Shown in pieces: positions 35,591-41,773 of a stretch of 41,773 nt of DNA. The stretch is from Acinetobacter bouvetii. GTDB taxonomy: Bacteria > Pseudomonadota > Gammaproteobacteria > Pseudomonadales > Moraxellaceae. The translations under genes and the position numbers were made by a program. Position 1 is the stretch's first letter. Each line of letters opens with the position of its first letter. The stretch spans positions 1 through 41,773 of the forward strand of contig NZ_CADDTS010000019.1 of assembly GCF_902753875.1 (NCBI RefSeq). Direction: 5' to 3'. The notes below the pieces were generated by a model. The model made no database searches. It was not told the DNA's origin and worked only from the letters and a program-made list of their open reading frames with translations.

Positions 35591-36376
35591 ATGACTTCAA
35601 ATCAAAGATTTTTAAATAAAGTCGTAATTGTCACCGGTGCCGCACAAGGTATCGGTCGCGGTGTTGCCCTACAGGTTGCTAGCGAAGGCGCTCAAGTTGT
35701 ATTGGCAGATTTGTCTGACTATGTATCAGAAACGCTGGCAGAAATTGAAGCACATGATGGTGATGGCATTATCATCAAGGCCAATCTTGAAACCTTCGCC
35801 GGTGCAGAATCAGTGGTTGCCAAAGCCATTGAAACTTATGGCCGTGTGGATGTGCTGATCAACAATGTTGGCGGAGCGATCTGGATGAAGCCTTTTCAGG
35901 AATTTTCTGAACAAGAAGTCATCAAGGAAGTCAACCGTTCACTGTTTCCGACTATGTGGTGCTGCCGTGCAGTATTGCCTGAGATGATCAAAAATCAGAA
36001 AGGCACCATTGTAAACGTCTCTTCAATTGCAACCCGCGGCATTAACCGTGTGCCTTATTCTGCATCTAAAGGCGGTGTGAATGGCTTGACCGCTGCCCTT
36101 GCCTTTGAACATGCGCAAGACGGTATCCGTGTCAATGCTGTAGCCACTGGCGGTACAGAAGCGCCACCGCGCAAAGTACCACGTAATGCCAATCCGCTTT
36201 CAGATAATGAAAAGCAATGGATGCAGGAAGTGGTCGATCAAACCATCGACCGTACTTTCCTCGGCCGTTACGGCACTATTCAGGAACAGGTCAATGCCAT
36301 CACTTTCCTGGCATCTGATGACTCGTCTTATATGACAGGAACAGTGGTTCCTGTTGGTGGCGGTGATCAGGGTTAA
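35591..36376 (+). CDS. benD: Benzoate diol dehydrogenase BenD
   Basis: NAD-dependent short-chain dehydrogenase that oxidises and decarboxylates the benzoate cis-diol to catechol. The 261 residues match ADP1 BenD. The nucleotide-binding TGAAQGIGRG lies at about 14-23, NNVGG near 91-95 and the YSASKGG active-site motif near 156. The start at 35591 (MTSNQRFLNKVVIV) is chosen over an in-frame ATG six codons earlier. It is the last enzyme before ring cleavage. Confidence 0.95.
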   Translation: MTSNQRFLNKVVIVTGAAQGIGRGVALQVASEGAQVVLADLSDYVSETLAEIEAHDGDGIIIKANLETFAGAESVVAKAIETYGRVDVLINNVGGAIWMKPFQEFSEQEVIKEVNRSLFPTMWCCRAVLPEMIKNQKGTIVNVSSIATRGINRVPYSASKGGVNGLTAALAFEHAQDGIRVNAVATGGTEAPPRKVPRNANPLSDNEKQWMQEVVDQTIDRTFLGRYGTIQEQVNAITFLASDDSSYMTGTVVPVGGGDQG

Positions 36377-36436
36377 ACCTGATTCCATTTACATTTTAAC
36401 AGGATCATTGAAATCTCAGCATGGAGGCAGTAAACA

Positions 36437-37666
36437 ATGGCGACCCTGTTTCAAACGCTCAAAGAGGACTGGTCTATTTCAGCTACGGTTGCAGGATTTT
36501 TAGCCGTACTGATTTCATATTCAGGTCCTCTAATCATCTTTTTCCAGGCCGCACAAAAGGCCCATGTTGCACCCAGCATGATGATTTCATGGATCTGGGG
36601 CATTTCTATTGGTGCTGCACTTGCAGGAATCTTTCTTTCAGTCAAATACAAAGTGCCTGTAATTACGGCTTGGTCTGCACCTGGTACAGCTCTTTTAGTC
36701 ACCCTATTTCCCAATATTTCACTCAATGAAGCAGTTGCAGCCTATATCACGGCTGCAGTTGTCATTTTACTGATAGGTCTGAGTGGCTATTTTGACAAAT
36801 TATTGAAATGGATTCCCCAGTCAATTGCTGCAGGCATGATGGCAGGCATTTTATTCCAGTTTGGTCTAGGACTTTTCACTGCAACCGATAGCATGCCGCT
36901 GATTGTATTTGGTATGTTGTTAGTGTTCCTCATCAGCAAACGCGCTTCCCCCCGCTACAGCATGATCTGGGTTTTGGTTTCAGGCATCGTTCTAAGCCTG
37001 ATTCTAGGCAAAATGAACCCAGTTACAGTTGATTTTAGTCTTGCCATTCCGCAATGGATTACACCCGATTGGACCCTGAACGCCCTGCTCAATCTTGCCC
37101 TGCCCCTGATTTTAGTCAGTCTGAGCGGTCAATTTTTACCCGGCATGGCAATTATGAAACTCAGTGGCTATGACACACCTGCCAAACCCATTATTACCGT
37201 AACCAGTATTGCTTCTCTTGCTGTGGCCTGTGTCGGTGGCATTACCATCGTTTTAGCCTCGATTACTGCTGCTTTATGTATGGGCAAGGATGCACATGAA
37301 CTCAAAGACAAACGCTATATCGCAGGCATTGCCAATGGGCTGTTTTACATCTTAGGTGGTCTGTTTGCAGGCAGCATCGTCATGCTGTTCAGTTTATTGC
37401 CAAAAGAGCTGGTCGCCGCACTGGCAGGGCTGGCTTTGTTGGGTGCAATTGGCATCAACATTACTACCGCCATGAAAGATGAACAGCAACGCGATGCTGC
37501 ATTAATCACTTTTTTAGCCACCGCATCAGGTATGCATTTCCTTGGACTCAGTTCTGTGTTTTGGGGGATCTGCATAGGCATCCTCGCCCATCTCATTTTA
37601 AGCAAACCCAAACCCGAAACCGCTGTAGCAACATCTACTGTGATTTCGCAAACAGAAAGTAAATAG
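36437..37666 (+). CDS. benE: Benzoate membrane transporter BenE
   Basis: A 409-residue inner-membrane protein of the benzoate:H+ symporter family. About 12 hydrophobic segments are visible, with the family phrases GFLAVLISYSGPLIIFFQAA (about 20-39) and VPVITAWSAPGTALLV (75-90). GGAGG precedes the ATG. It provides a second permease beside BenK. It is 60 bases after benD and 20 bases before catI, so all three are likely on one transcript. Confidence 0.94.
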   Translation: MATLFQTLKEDWSISATVAGFLAVLISYSGPLIIFFQAAQKAHVAPSMMISWIWGISIGAALAGIFLSVKYKVPVITAWSAPGTALLVTLFPNISLNEAVAAYITAAVVILLIGLSGYFDKLLKWIPQSIAAGMMAGILFQFGLGLFTATDSMPLIVFGMLLVFLISKRASPRYSMIWVLVSGIVLSLILGKMNPVTVDFSLAIPQWITPDWTLNALLNLALPLILVSLSGQFLPGMAIMKLSGYDTPAKPIITVTSIASLAVACVGGITIVLASITAALCMGKDAHELKDKRYIAGIANGLFYILGGLFAGSIVMLFSLLPKELVAALAGLALLGAIGINITTAMKDEQQRDAALITFLATASGMHFLGLSSVFWGICIGILAHLILSKPKPETAVATSTVISQTESK

Positions 37667-37686
37667 TTTTAGCGTTAGGAACGATT

Positions 37687-38373
37687 ATGATTGATAAAAG
37701 CACGACTTCGATTAAAGAAGTCCTCTCCCAAATTCAGGATGGCTCCACCATCATGATTGGCGGTTTCGGCACAGCAGGTCAACCGGCTGAATTGATTGAC
37801 GGCTTGATTGAACTCGGGATCAAAGACTTGGTGATTGTGAACAATAACGCTGGTAATGGCGACTACGGCTTGGCAAAACTGCTTAAAGCTGGCGCTGTGC
37901 GTAAAATTATCTGTTCTTTCCCGCGTCAGTCCGACTCCTGGGTATTTGACGAAATCTACCGTGCCGGAAAAATTGAACTGGAACTGGTACCACAAGGCAA
38001 CCTGGCTTGCCGCATTCAGGCCGCAGGCATGGGCCTAGGTCCGATCTATACGCCTACCGGTTTCGGGACGTTGCTGGCTGAAGGCAAACCGACCTTGAAT
38101 TATGAAGGCAAAGATTTTGTGCTGGAAAATCCGATCAAGGCCGATTTTGCCTTGATTAAAGCGCATCAAGGCGACCGCTGGGGCAACCTGGTGTATAACA
38201 AGTCCGCTCGCAACTTTGGCCCGATTATGGCCATGGCTGCAGATGTCACCATTGCACAGGTGTCAGAAGTAGTTGAACTGGGTGCGCTTGATCCTGAACA
38301 CATAATCACCCCGGGCATTTTCGTGCAGCATGTGGTGGCAGTGGGCACTAAACAACTTGAGCAATCGGCTTAA
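37687..38373 (+). CDS. catI: 3-oxoadipate CoA-transferase alpha subunit CatI
   Basis: With CatJ transfers CoA from succinyl-CoA to 3-oxoadipate. The 228-residue CoA-transferase family I alpha subunit shows MIGGFGTAGQPAELIDGL (about 22-39), the GxGGF-type loop, and NNNAGNGDYGLAKLL. Compared with benA and catD the codons are clearly richer in GC at third positions. The PcaI paralogue is nearly identical in known Acinetobacter, so the name rests on its place among cat genes. Confidence 0.93.
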   Translation: MIDKSTTSIKEVLSQIQDGSTIMIGGFGTAGQPAELIDGLIELGIKDLVIVNNNAGNGDYGLAKLLKAGAVRKIICSFPRQSDSWVFDEIYRAGKIELELVPQGNLACRIQAAGMGLGPIYTPTGFGTLLAEGKPTLNYEGKDFVLENPIKADFALIKAHQGDRWGNLVYNKSARNFGPIMAMAADVTIAQVSEVVELGALDPEHIITPGIFVQHVVAVGTKQLEQSA

Positions 38374-38391
38374 TCACGCGAGGAACATACT

Positions 38392-39039
38392 ATGAGCTAT
38401 ATCAAACTGACCCGTGATCAAATTGCCGAGCGTGTAGCGCAAGACATTCCAGACGGTGCTTATGTCAACTTAGGTATCGGCCTGCCGACCAAAATTTCGA
38501 ATTACTTACCTTCCGATAAAGATGTGTTTTTACACTCTGAAAATGGTTTATTGGCTTTCGGCCCTCCGCCAGCTAAAGGCCAAGAAGACCCTGAACTGAT
38601 CAATGCCGGCAAAGAATTTGTCACCATGCTCACTGGCGGCTGCTTTTTCCATCATGGTGATTCATTCGCCATGATGCGCGGCGGACATCTGGATATTGCA
38701 GTCCTTGGTGCCTTCCAGATTGCCGAAAATGGTGATTTGGCCAACTGGCACACCGGTGCACCGGATGCCATTCCGGCCGTAGGTGGAGCGATGGATTTGG
38801 CCGTGGGCGCGAAAAAAGTGTTTATCACCACCGACCACGTGACCAAAAAAGGCGAACCTAAAATTGTCGCGGAACTGTCTTATCCGGCTACCGGCCTGAA
38901 ATGTGTAGACCGCATTTATACCGACCTGTGCGTGATTGATGTCACTCCTGAAGGGATGAAAGTGATTGAAAAAGTCGACGGGCTGTCCTTTGAAGAATTG
39001 CAGGCGATGACAGGTGCGAAGCTGATTGATGCGACCTAA
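38392..39039 (+). CDS. catJ: 3-oxoadipate CoA-transferase beta subunit CatJ
   Basis: The 215-residue beta subunit of the CoA-transferase. The catalytic glutamate is E50 in LHSENGLLAFG, preceded by the glycine-rich VNLGIGLPTKISNYLP. Eighteen bases separate it from catI. After its stop the operon carries a series of CCTCCC-type palindromes before catF. Confidence 0.94.
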   Translation: MSYIKLTRDQIAERVAQDIPDGAYVNLGIGLPTKISNYLPSDKDVFLHSENGLLAFGPPPAKGQEDPELINAGKEFVTMLTGGCFFHHGDSFAMMRGGHLDIAVLGAFQIAENGDLANWHTGAPDAIPAVGGAMDLAVGAKKVFITTDHVTKKGEPKIVAELSYPATGLKCVDRIYTDLCVIDVTPEGMKVIEKVDGLSFEELQAMTGAKLIDAT

Positions 39040-39044
39040 TCAAA

Positions 39045-39240
39045 TTTAGGGGAAGTCCCTCCTTTATTAAAGGATGAGAAGCACTTGCTTCGCAATAGGG
39101 AGGATTTAAGGAATAAATCCACTTCATTAAATCCCTCCCAACCCCCCTTTGATAAAGGGAGGAGCTACACGAAATGAATTTAGGACATGAAAGAATACTC
39201 CCTGAGAAAGTCCCCCTTTGAAAAAGGGGGATTTAGGGGG
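39045..39240. repeat. Cluster of CCTCCCTTT-type palindromes between catJ and catF
   Basis: Several short hairpins occur here. CCCCCTTT (39212-39219) pairs with AAAGGGGG (39223-39230) around GAA; CCCTTT (39145-39150) pairs with AAAGGG (39154-39159) around GAT; and a related TCCCTCCTTTATTAAAGGA occurs near 39056. Runs of GGGGGATT follow. The same kind of repeat recurs before catD. No gene is present. The pattern is that of dispersed palindromic repeats found between genes in this genus. Confidence 0.7.
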
Positions 39241-39260
39241 ATTCAAAGGAAAAGATTAAA

Positions 39261-40466
39261 ATGAAAAACGCATACATCATTGATGCCATCCGCACCCCAT
39301 TCGGCCGATATGCCGGCGGTCTTGCCCCGGTTCGTGCCGATGACTTGGGTGCACTGCCGATTAAAGCCCTGATGGAACGTAATCCATCGGTCGACTTTGC
39401 CAATGTGGATGATGTGATCTACGGCTGTGCCAATCAGGCCGGTGAAGACAACCGTAACGTCGGTCGTATGTCGGCACTGCTTGCCGGTGTGCCGTATCAG
39501 GTACCTGCGACTACCGTGAACCGTCTCTGTGGTTCATCACTGGATGCCATTGCGATGGCTGCCCGTGCGATTAAAGCCGGCGAAGCGGATCTCATCATTG
39601 CGGGCGGTGTGGAAAGCATGTCGCGTGCACCTTTTGTGATGGGCAAATCGGAAAGCGCTTACGGACGCAGTCAGAAGATTGAAGACACCACCATGGGCTG
39701 GCGTTTTATCAATCCGAAACTCAAAGAGTTGTACGGCGTGGAAACCATGCCGCAAACCGCTGAAAACGTGGCGGAACAGTTCAACATCAACCGTGCCGAT
39801 CAGGACAAATTTGCGCTAGAAAGCCAGCAGCGTACTGCAGCTGCACAGGCCCGTGGGTTCTTTCAAAATGAAATCATCCCGGTGTCAATTGCGCAGCGCA
39901 AAGGTGATCCGCTTATTGTGGATACGGATGAACATCCGCGTGCCTCGACCACTGCAGAAGGTTTAGCGAAACTCAAGCCCGTGGTGAAAGCCGAGGGTAC
40001 GGTTACAGCCGGTAATGCTTCGGGAATTAATGATGGCGCGGCAGCACTGCTGATTGCCTCGGATGATGCCGTTGCAAAATACGGCCTTAAGCCACGTGCC
40101 AAAATCATTGGTGCCACAGTAGTCGGGGTTGAACCGCGCATCATGGGCTTTGGTCCGGCACCGGCCATCAAGAAATTACTGGCACAAACCGGTTTAACTT
40201 TAGACCATATGGATGTGATTGAGCTGAATGAAGCCTTTGCAGCGCAAGCACTCGCAGTCACACGTGACTTGGGGCTGGAAGATGGTGCCCTACACGTAAA
40301 TCCGAATGGTGGGGCGATTGCCATTGGTCATCCACTCGGTGCATCCGGTGCACGTTTGGTGACTACAGCGTTAAATCAGTTAGAAGCCATTTCAGGAAAA
40401 TATGCGCTTTGCTCAATGTGTATAGGCGTTGGTCAAGGCATTGCGCTGATTATTGAACGAGTATAA
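39261..40466 (+). CDS. catF: 3-oxoadipyl-CoA thiolase CatF
   Basis: Cleaves 3-oxoadipyl-CoA to succinyl-CoA and acetyl-CoA, the last step of the pathway. The 401-residue thiolase has the nucleophilic Cys90 in NRLCGSSLDAI, the catalytic histidine in GGAIAIGHPLGASGARL and the second cysteine in CSMCIGVGQG near the end. AAAGGAAAAG precedes the ATG at 39261. Its codons are GC-rich compared with benA and catD. The pcaF paralogue is very similar; the name follows from context. Confidence 0.95.
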   Translation: MKNAYIIDAIRTPFGRYAGGLAPVRADDLGALPIKALMERNPSVDFANVDDVIYGCANQAGEDNRNVGRMSALLAGVPYQVPATTVNRLCGSSLDAIAMAARAIKAGEADLIIAGGVESMSRAPFVMGKSESAYGRSQKIEDTTMGWRFINPKLKELYGVETMPQTAENVAEQFNINRADQDKFALESQQRTAAAQARGFFQNEIIPVSIAQRKGDPLIVDTDEHPRASTTAEGLAKLKPVVKAEGTVTAGNASGINDGAAALLIASDDAVAKYGLKPRAKIIGATVVGVEPRIMGFGPAPAIKKLLAQTGLTLDHMDVIELNEAFAAQALAVTRDLGLEDGALHVNPNGGAIAIGHPLGASGARLVTTALNQLEAISGKYALCSMCIGVGQGIALIIERV

Positions 40467-40491
40467 ATCACAAAATCATTTCAATATTTCT

Positions 40492-40512
40492 CCTCCCTTT
40501 GTTAAAGGGAGG
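40492..40512. repeat. CCTCCCTTT palindrome before catD
   Basis: CCTCCCTTT (40492-40500), loop GTT and AAAGGGAGG (40504-40512) form a perfect 9-bp hairpin in the 60-base catF-catD gap. It is the same repeat type as in the catJ-catF gap. Confidence 0.85.
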
Positions 40513-40514
40513 TC

Positions 40515-40520
40515 GGGAGG
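40515..40520 (+). promoter_or_regulatory. Ribosome binding site of catD lying in the repeat
   Basis: GGGAGG six bases before the catD ATG is a near-ideal Shine-Dalgarno sequence. It is the second GGGAGG of the palindromic repeat, so the repeat appears to supply the site. The upstream CCTCCC can pair either with the hairpin arm or with this copy, so translation may depend on which pairing forms. Confidence 0.7.
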
Positions 40521-40526
40521 AATTCA

Positions 40527-41303
40527 ATGCCAAAATTTACATCCAATAATGCTGAAATCAATTATCAAACTTTTGGTGATGCTACACAGCCAGCGATTAT
40601 CTTCTCCAATTCGCTGGGCACACAGTTCAGTATGTGGCAACCACAAATTGATTTCTTTAAAACAGATTTCTATGTCATTTGCTACGACACTCGCGGTCAT
40701 GGTGAATCCAGTGCACCGAAAGGCCCTTACAGCCTAGATCTACTTGGTGAAGATGTGATTAATCTGCTGGATCATTTAAAAATTGAAAAAGCAGTTTTTT
40801 GCGGTATTTCCATGGGCGGACTGACAGGTCAATGGTTAGCAATCCATCATCCTGAACGTTTCAAACATGTGATTGTGTGCAATACAGCGGCTAAAATTGG
40901 TCAGGAACAAGTATGGAATGAGCGTGCAGCTTTAGTCCGTGAACAAGGGCTTAAACCCATTGCAGATACAGCGGCCTCACGCTGGTTTACTGAACCTTTC
41001 ATTCAAAGTCAGTCAACGATTGTAGAAACTTTAAGCCGTGATCTAGGTGCTGGTAGTCCAGAAGGCTATGCTAGTTGTTGTGAAGCTTTGGCAAAAGCGG
41101 ATTTACGTGAACAGTTAAAAGAAATTTCTGTTCCTGTGCTGGTCATTGCAGGTCAAAAAGACCCTGTAACCACCGTTGCGGATGGTCAATATATGGTTAA
41201 CCATATAAAAAACAGTGCGCTATTTGAAATTGATGCATCGCATATTTCCAATATTGAACAGCCACAGGTTTTCAATCAAACACTTTATGACATGATCAAA
41301 TAG
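40527..41303 (+). CDS. catD: 3-oxoadipate enol-lactonase CatD
   Basis: Hydrolyses 3-oxoadipate enol-lactone to 3-oxoadipate. The 258-residue alpha/beta-hydrolase has FSNSLGTQFSMWQPQ (oxyanion region, about 26-40), YDTRGHGESSAP, the nucleophile Ser95 in CGISMGG, and a late aspartate and histidine in GQKDPVTTV and DASHISNIE. Its base composition is lower in GC than catIJF. It is the last gene of the cluster, followed by 279 bases and the right IS. Confidence 0.95.
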   Translation: MPKFTSNNAEINYQTFGDATQPAIIFSNSLGTQFSMWQPQIDFFKTDFYVICYDTRGHGESSAPKGPYSLDLLGEDVINLLDHLKIEKAVFCGISMGGLTGQWLAIHHPERFKHVIVCNTAAKIGQEQVWNERAALVREQGLKPIADTAASRWFTEPFIQSQSTIVETLSRDLGAGSPEGYASCCEALAKADLREQLKEISVPVLVIAGQKDPVTTVADGQYMVNHIKNSALFEIDASHISNIEQPQVFNQTLYDMIK

Positions 41304-41582
41304 ATTCAAATTTGGTTTGTTTGCTTCAAGCCATGAAAAATGGTGGATTCCTGATCCAGTGGTTTTAAGGATACATTTTGTGGGATCTGTAAAGATCCCT
41401 CAGACTCAGTCAAAATCAACAGAAATATTTTGCCAATATCAATATAAAAAATGCGATAAATTTTAGATGTAAGCGCATTCCTATAGGCATTATATGGCTG
41501 AATAATTTCCGAAAAAGTGGTTTTTGCAACCAAGGCTCTCTAAAGTTAAGGTTACGTTATTTGTAGAGGATAAGCACTAGAT
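41304..41582. other. Spacer between catD and the right IS
   Basis: This 279-base spacer contains no credible gene. The hairpin GGATCT (41383-41388), GTAA, AGATCC (41393-41398) has no T run and is at best a weak terminator. A 75-codon minus-strand frame at 41306-41533 has no recognisable domain and was rejected. Confidence 0.45.
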
Positions 41583-41773
41583 AACCCGAATCGCGGATAA
41601 GAAAATGACTTGAAAAATAAGAGGACTAGAGCCATCAGTTGAGTTACCACACAAAACCTAAAGCCCTAGTCCTGATGTTCAATAGTACCGAATTATTCTG
41701 CGTAATTGATGATTTCTTTCTGAAATTTGAAGCAACTTATTGGAAATTTCTCAAACAAAGCCGTCATTCGTTA
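41583..41773 (+). mobile_element. IS982-like insertion sequence, inner end (right copy)
   Basis: Exact reverse complement of 1-191. It begins with AACCCGAATCGCGGATAAG and contains the transposase start reading out of the window. Its far end is outside the window. Together with the left copy it flanks all genes listed here, in inverted orientation. Confidence 0.8.
41675..41773 (+). CDS. IS982-family-like transposase, N-terminal fragment
   Basis: ATG at 41675, open to the window edge, 33 residues identical to the left copy. It is cut by the window end. Assignment to IS982 is from the recalled N-terminal pattern only. Confidence 0.65.
   Translation, partial: MFNSTELFCVIDDFFLKFEATYWKFLKQSRHSL

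Noticed and set aside
39045..40526. CCTCCC repeats as a CRISPR array
   Set aside because: The units are short palindromes of variable length with no regular spacers and no cas genes nearby.
41306..41533. 75-codon minus-strand frame after catD
   Set aside because: No ribosome binding site or recognisable domain; it lies in a degenerate spacer next to the IS.

Overview
The window looks like a stretch of Acinetobacter chromosome, or at least Moraxellaceae. It is AT-rich and carries a monomeric isocitrate dehydrogenase, glyA, slyD, rnk and a complete set of ben and cat genes whose products match the lengths and motifs of the Acinetobacter baylyi ADP1 enzymes. I had no database access, so the genus is an inference from recalled family features.

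Both ends of the window are the same 191-bp sequence in inverted orientation (1-191 and 41583-41773). Each copy holds the outer end and first 33 codons of an IS982-like transposase reading out of the window. The symmetry suggests a contig that stops inside two copies of one insertion sequence. It also means the 41.4 kb between them lies between inverted repeats that could flip it. Housekeeping genes inside argue against a simple cargo transposon.

Layout. 0.2-1.2 kb: gene-poor, decayed DNA with one possible gene remnant. 1.2-2.0 kb: rRNA pseudouridine synthase rluE. 2.0-3.6 kb: a very AT-rich lone gene for a LA2681-type HEPN protein. 3.7-7.4 kb: a cytosine salvage operon codB, PucR-type regulator, codA on the minus strand. 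7.8-12.5 kb: icd and an M61 peptidase, both on the minus strand, with near-twin terminators. 12.7-16.3 kb: dacC, ndh (with a MITE-like element just upstream) and slyD. 16.6-25.7 kb: rnk, a protein with an internal duplication, glyA, a lipoprotein hydrolase, several small or uncharacterised proteins, a DEDDh exonuclease, a possible small RNA and a hexapeptide acetyltransferase.

25.8-41.3 kb is a merged benzoate and catechol island. On the minus strand are benP (porin), benK (permease) and a BenM/CatM LysR regulator. On the plus strand are catB, catC, catA, benA, benB, benC, benD, benE, catI, catJ, catF and catD. Together they take up benzoate, dihydroxylate it (BenABC), dehydrogenate the diol to catechol (BenD), cleave the ring (CatA), convert muconate to the enol-lactone (CatB, CatC), hydrolyse it (CatD), activate it with CoA (CatIJ) and thiolyse it to succinyl-CoA and acetyl-CoA (CatF). 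The ben genes sit inside the cat genes, and the only regulator keeps the benzoate-binding residues of BenM although it occupies the catM position beside catB.

I found no phage genes, CRISPR array, tRNA or rRNA. The less ordinary signals are the inverted IS ends, the lone HEPN gene, the BenM-like regulator with its mirrored operator pair, strong intercistronic hairpins, repeats that have entered the catabolic operon (one supplies the catD ribosome binding site), a candidate small RNA near 24.8-24.9 kb and an uncharacterised protein with a clear internal duplication.
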